From positions 30,861 through 94,860 of the forward strand of contig QCTE01000001.1 of NCBI GenBank assembly GCA_003211275.1: a stretch of 64,000 nucleotides of DNA, read 5' to 3'. Shown here piece by piece: positions 62,340 to 64,000 of this stretch. A program made the translations under genes and the position numbers. The notes under the pieces were generated by a model, which was not told the origin of the DNA, did no database searches, and was given only the letters and a program-made list of their open reading frames with translations. Source of the stretch: Synechococcus sp. AG-673-A03. GTDB lineage: Bacteria > Cyanobacteriota > Cyanobacteriia > PCC-6307 > Cyanobiaceae. Position 1 is the first letter of the stretch; each line of letters begins with the position of its first letter.

Positions 62340-62406
62340 GGCGCAACCAAGCAAAGCCCGGCATCATGCGTGGACTGACGCCTGATCCATGCTTCGTCGT
62401 CTCTGG
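62340..62406 (+). repeat. Leader repeat L, copy 3 (degenerate)
   Basis: The first ~50 bases match copies 1 and 2, and the start codon ATG 62389 opens MLRRLWFR, then TGA: the signal-peptide frame is broken after eight codons. The overlapping frame from ATG 62366 remains open to 62590. Confidence 0.65.
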
Positions 62407-62590
62407 TTTAGATGACTGGTCTAGGCATCACCTCAAATTCAAGAGACTGCTTCAATCAAGGGAGGTGATGAGCAGAAGCCAATCAACTCCTGGCTCTCAG
62501 GTTGAGACTAGTAAGCCTTATTTGGTTTCTGCAGGCAGCCGGATCCTGATCAAACTTAAGGATCGATTAGAAATTCCTGAGTTTCAGTGA
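62366..62590 (+). CDS. Uncertain small ORF from leader L3, 74 aa
   Basis: ATG 62366 lies inside leader L3. It opens MRGLTPDPCFVVSGLDDWSR, whose first residues recur in the corresponding frame of L1 and L2. The frame ends at TGA 62588-62590, overlapping the GTG start of the adhesin (GTGA), so it may couple translation. An internal ATG 62468 follows GGGAGG, but the spacing is short. Evidence for a real product is thin. Confidence 0.3.
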   Translation: MRGLTPDPCFVVSGLDDWSRHHLKFKRLLQSREVMSRSQSTPGSQVETSKPYLVSAGSRILIKLKDRLEIPEFQ

Positions 62591-64000
62591 GCCTTCTCCC
62601 CCTGCTGCTCAAAACCGCCGGTTTTCGACGTAGCGGAGCGAAGCGCAGAAGTTGTCGCAGCAAGCGCTGGAGCAAATCGGCTCAGACTATTTTTGCCAGC
62701 TGGGCGGTGATTGGTCAGCTCGGAGCGATTGGTGTGCTCGTTGGCGAAGTCTTTGAGCCGCAGCTAGCCAAAGCCGATATCACAGACATTCCCGGTAGCA
62801 GTGGTAGTGGTGGTGGAGCAGCAGGAACTTCTACTGGCACTGGCGCCTTTGCGATTGGTTTTAGCGCAACAACCGGTATTGCTCGATTCGCCCAGGCATC
62901 GGGTTCTCTAGCCAACGCTTCCGGTTACGCCTCCCAGGCATCGGGTTATAAAGCCAACGCTTCTGGTGATTACTCCCAGGCATTGGGTGTTGCAGCAGTC
63001 GCTTCTGGTTCAAGCTCATCAGCTCTCGGGAGAGATGCCAATGCGGGGGGTAATTACTCCCATTCTTCGGGTTATGGAGCCAACGCCGCTGGAGAACATT
63101 CCCTGGCAACGGGTTCTGGAGCTATCGCTTCTCGTGAATACTCCCAGGCAACGGGTTTCATGGCCAATGCTTCCGGTTACGCCTCCCAGGCATCGGGATA
63201 TGGAGCGGCTGCTTCTGGTAATTACTCCCAGGCATTGGGTGCTTACGCCAACGCTTCTGGCCGTTCCTCAACGGCGTTTGGTTATCAATCTAATGCTTCG
63301 GACACTAGTGACACGGCGCTTGGTAGCAATGCCATTGCTTCAGGCTCTGGCTCCACCGCGCTGGGTGATAGAGCCAATGCTTCGGGCGGTTCCTCAACGG
63401 CGCTGGGGCAAGGCGCCAGTGCTTGTGGGACTGCTTCAGCTGCATTAGGGAGTGGTACCAATGCTTCGGGGTACTTCTCGACCGCAGTGGGCCATTCCGC
63501 TACCTCTTCTGACTATGGCTCAATTGCGCTAGGTAGTGAAGCTAATGCTTCTGGTCTTCACTCCCAGGCATTGGGCAGTGGTGCTACTGCTTCTGATGAA
63601 CGCTCCCAGGCTGTGGGAGCATTCGCCACTGCTTCGGGCCCTTCCTCAACGGCGCTTGGTGATTCAGCCAAGGCTCAATACGCAAATTCAACAGCCATTG
63701 GCGTTGGTTCTATAACCAACCGCGCCGATCAAATTGTTCTTGGACGCGCCAATACTCAAACAACCGTTGCCAATCTGTCTGGAACTGGGAGTTCGCTAGT
63801 TGTAGCCAACGGTGATGGCACCCTTTCTCGTTCGGCGATCTCTATAGCGACAATTAATTCACTCAATTGTGTTGCGAGTGGAGATAACGCCACTTGCTAC
63901 GGACCGAATGCATCGGCTTCAGGTCGCGATGCATCAGCATTCGGTAACTCGGCCAATGCCTCAAATAATGGTGCTATCGCCTTGGGCAATGGAGCCAAAG
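62587..64000 (+). CDS. YadA-head-like trimeric adhesin, 5' part (runs off window)
   Basis: The frame opens at GTG 62587 and has no stop to 64000. An N-terminal basic extension (SGAKRRSCRSKRWSKSAQTI) and a hydrophobic segment (FASWAVIGQLGAIGVLVGEV) resemble the extended signal peptides of large surface proteins. From ~62890 about 20 units of a 14-residue repeat (consensus xANASGxYSQALG) form a YadA-type left-handed beta-roll head. A linker (DQIVLGRANTQTTV; SLVVANGDGTLSRSAI) comes before a second repeat block. The anchor would lie beyond the window. Confidence 0.75.
   Translation, partial: MSLLPLLLKTAGFRRSGAKRRSCRSKRWSKSAQTIFASWAVIGQLGAIGVLVGEVFEPQLAKADITDIPGSSGSGGGAAGTSTGTGAFAIGFSATTGIARFAQASGSLANASGYASQASGYKANASGDYSQALGVAAVASGSSSSALGRDANAGGNYSHSSGYGANAAGEHSLATGSGAIASREYSQATGFMANASGYASQASGYGAAASGNYSQALGAYANASGRSSTAFGYQSNASDTSDTALGSNAIASGSGSTALGDRANASGGSSTALGQGASACGTASAALGSGTNASGYFSTAVGHSATSSDYGSIALGSEANASGLHSQALGSGATASDERSQAVGAFATASGPSSTALGDSAKAQYANSTAIGVGSITNRADQIVLGRANTQTTVANLSGTGSSLVVANGDGTLSRSAISIATINSLNCVASGDNATCYGPNASASGRDASAFGNSANASNNGAIALGNGAK
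62890..63735 (+). repeat. 42-bp tandem repeats encoding the adhesin head
   Basis: About 20 imperfect 42-bp units with shared pieces GCTTCTGG, TACTCCCAGGCA and TCCTCAACGGCG. Each unit encodes 14 residues. Some units are nearly identical at DNA level (ACTCCCAGGCATTGGGTG recurs), which favours copy-number change by recombination. Confidence 0.85.

Noticed and set aside
62966..63448. Rightward 160-codon frame inside the adhesin
   Set aside because: It is the +1 shadow of the 42-bp repeats; the adhesin frame fits the YadA head consensus and stays open to the window end.
62890..63735. Possible CRISPR array
   Set aside because: Repeats are contiguous 42-bp coding units without unique spacers and encode a periodic protein.

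Overview
The window reads as chromosome of a marine picocyanobacterium, most likely a marine Synechococcus. The evidence is gene content (NdhB, Vipp1, Ycf46, cyAbrB, DUF2808 and DUF3104 proteins, a TTG/GTG-rich start-codon set), moderately high G+C in the core, and compact gene packing with many 1-8 base start/stop overlaps. I cannot name the strain from sequence alone.

Positions 1-50271 are a conserved core. From left to right: end of an LD-carboxypeptidase; ispD; a GT9-like glycosyltransferase with a K+ channel; fabG; a groEL without groES. A leftward block follows (ctaA-ctaB-ABC ATPase-ABC permease-small protein-nanE). It faces the rightward aa3 cytochrome oxidase operon ctaCDE across a 230-base divergent promoter region holding a 28-bp imperfect palindrome. 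Next come cyAbrB, an HdeD-like protein, ribE, a bifunctional-nuclease-family protein, an Fe-S aldo/keto reductase, a Tat-type solute-binding protein, a CobT-like enzyme, topA and ndhB, an ABC ATPase, an OmpR-type regulator, an M23 peptidase, birA, an aminotransferase, vipp1, a DUF721 protein, and a leftward transporter/glycosyltransferase operon. Then sppA-aroH and the rpmH-rnpA-PH-yidC-DUF177-ycf46-serS-rseP-rpsN-pnp information-processing cluster, cysQ, rsmI, a LapA-like protein and a HTH protein. The core ends at a tRNA-Arg(TCT).

From 50272 the style changes: A+T-rich patches alternate with strongly G-skewed genes, small unknown ORFs are common, and phage-type genes appear. These include a ribbon-helix-helix candidate flanked by two copies of a palindromic operator, a truncated tyrosine-recombinase gene, a five-HTH protein with a GIY-YIG-like C-terminus, a sigma-70-like gene split at a T5 run, and a phage terminase large subunit with a possible small subunit, but no portal, capsid or tail gene. 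This fits a phage-satellite-like or tycheposon-like island inserted next to a tRNA, partly decayed.

The least expected structure is a repeated module order. A 38-bp element X (51503 and 60279) is followed by an A+T-rich cargo gene (HTH/GIY-YIG-like protein; DMT transporter), then a near-identical terminator T (52865 and 61423), then an 88-bp leader L (53467 and 61486). L spans the 5' region and signal-peptide start of an exported-protein gene. A third L (62340) lies upstream of the last gene, a YadA-head-like trimeric adhesin that starts at GTG 62587 and runs off the window. The island therefore looks assembled from exchangeable cassettes that swap cargo and surface proteins.
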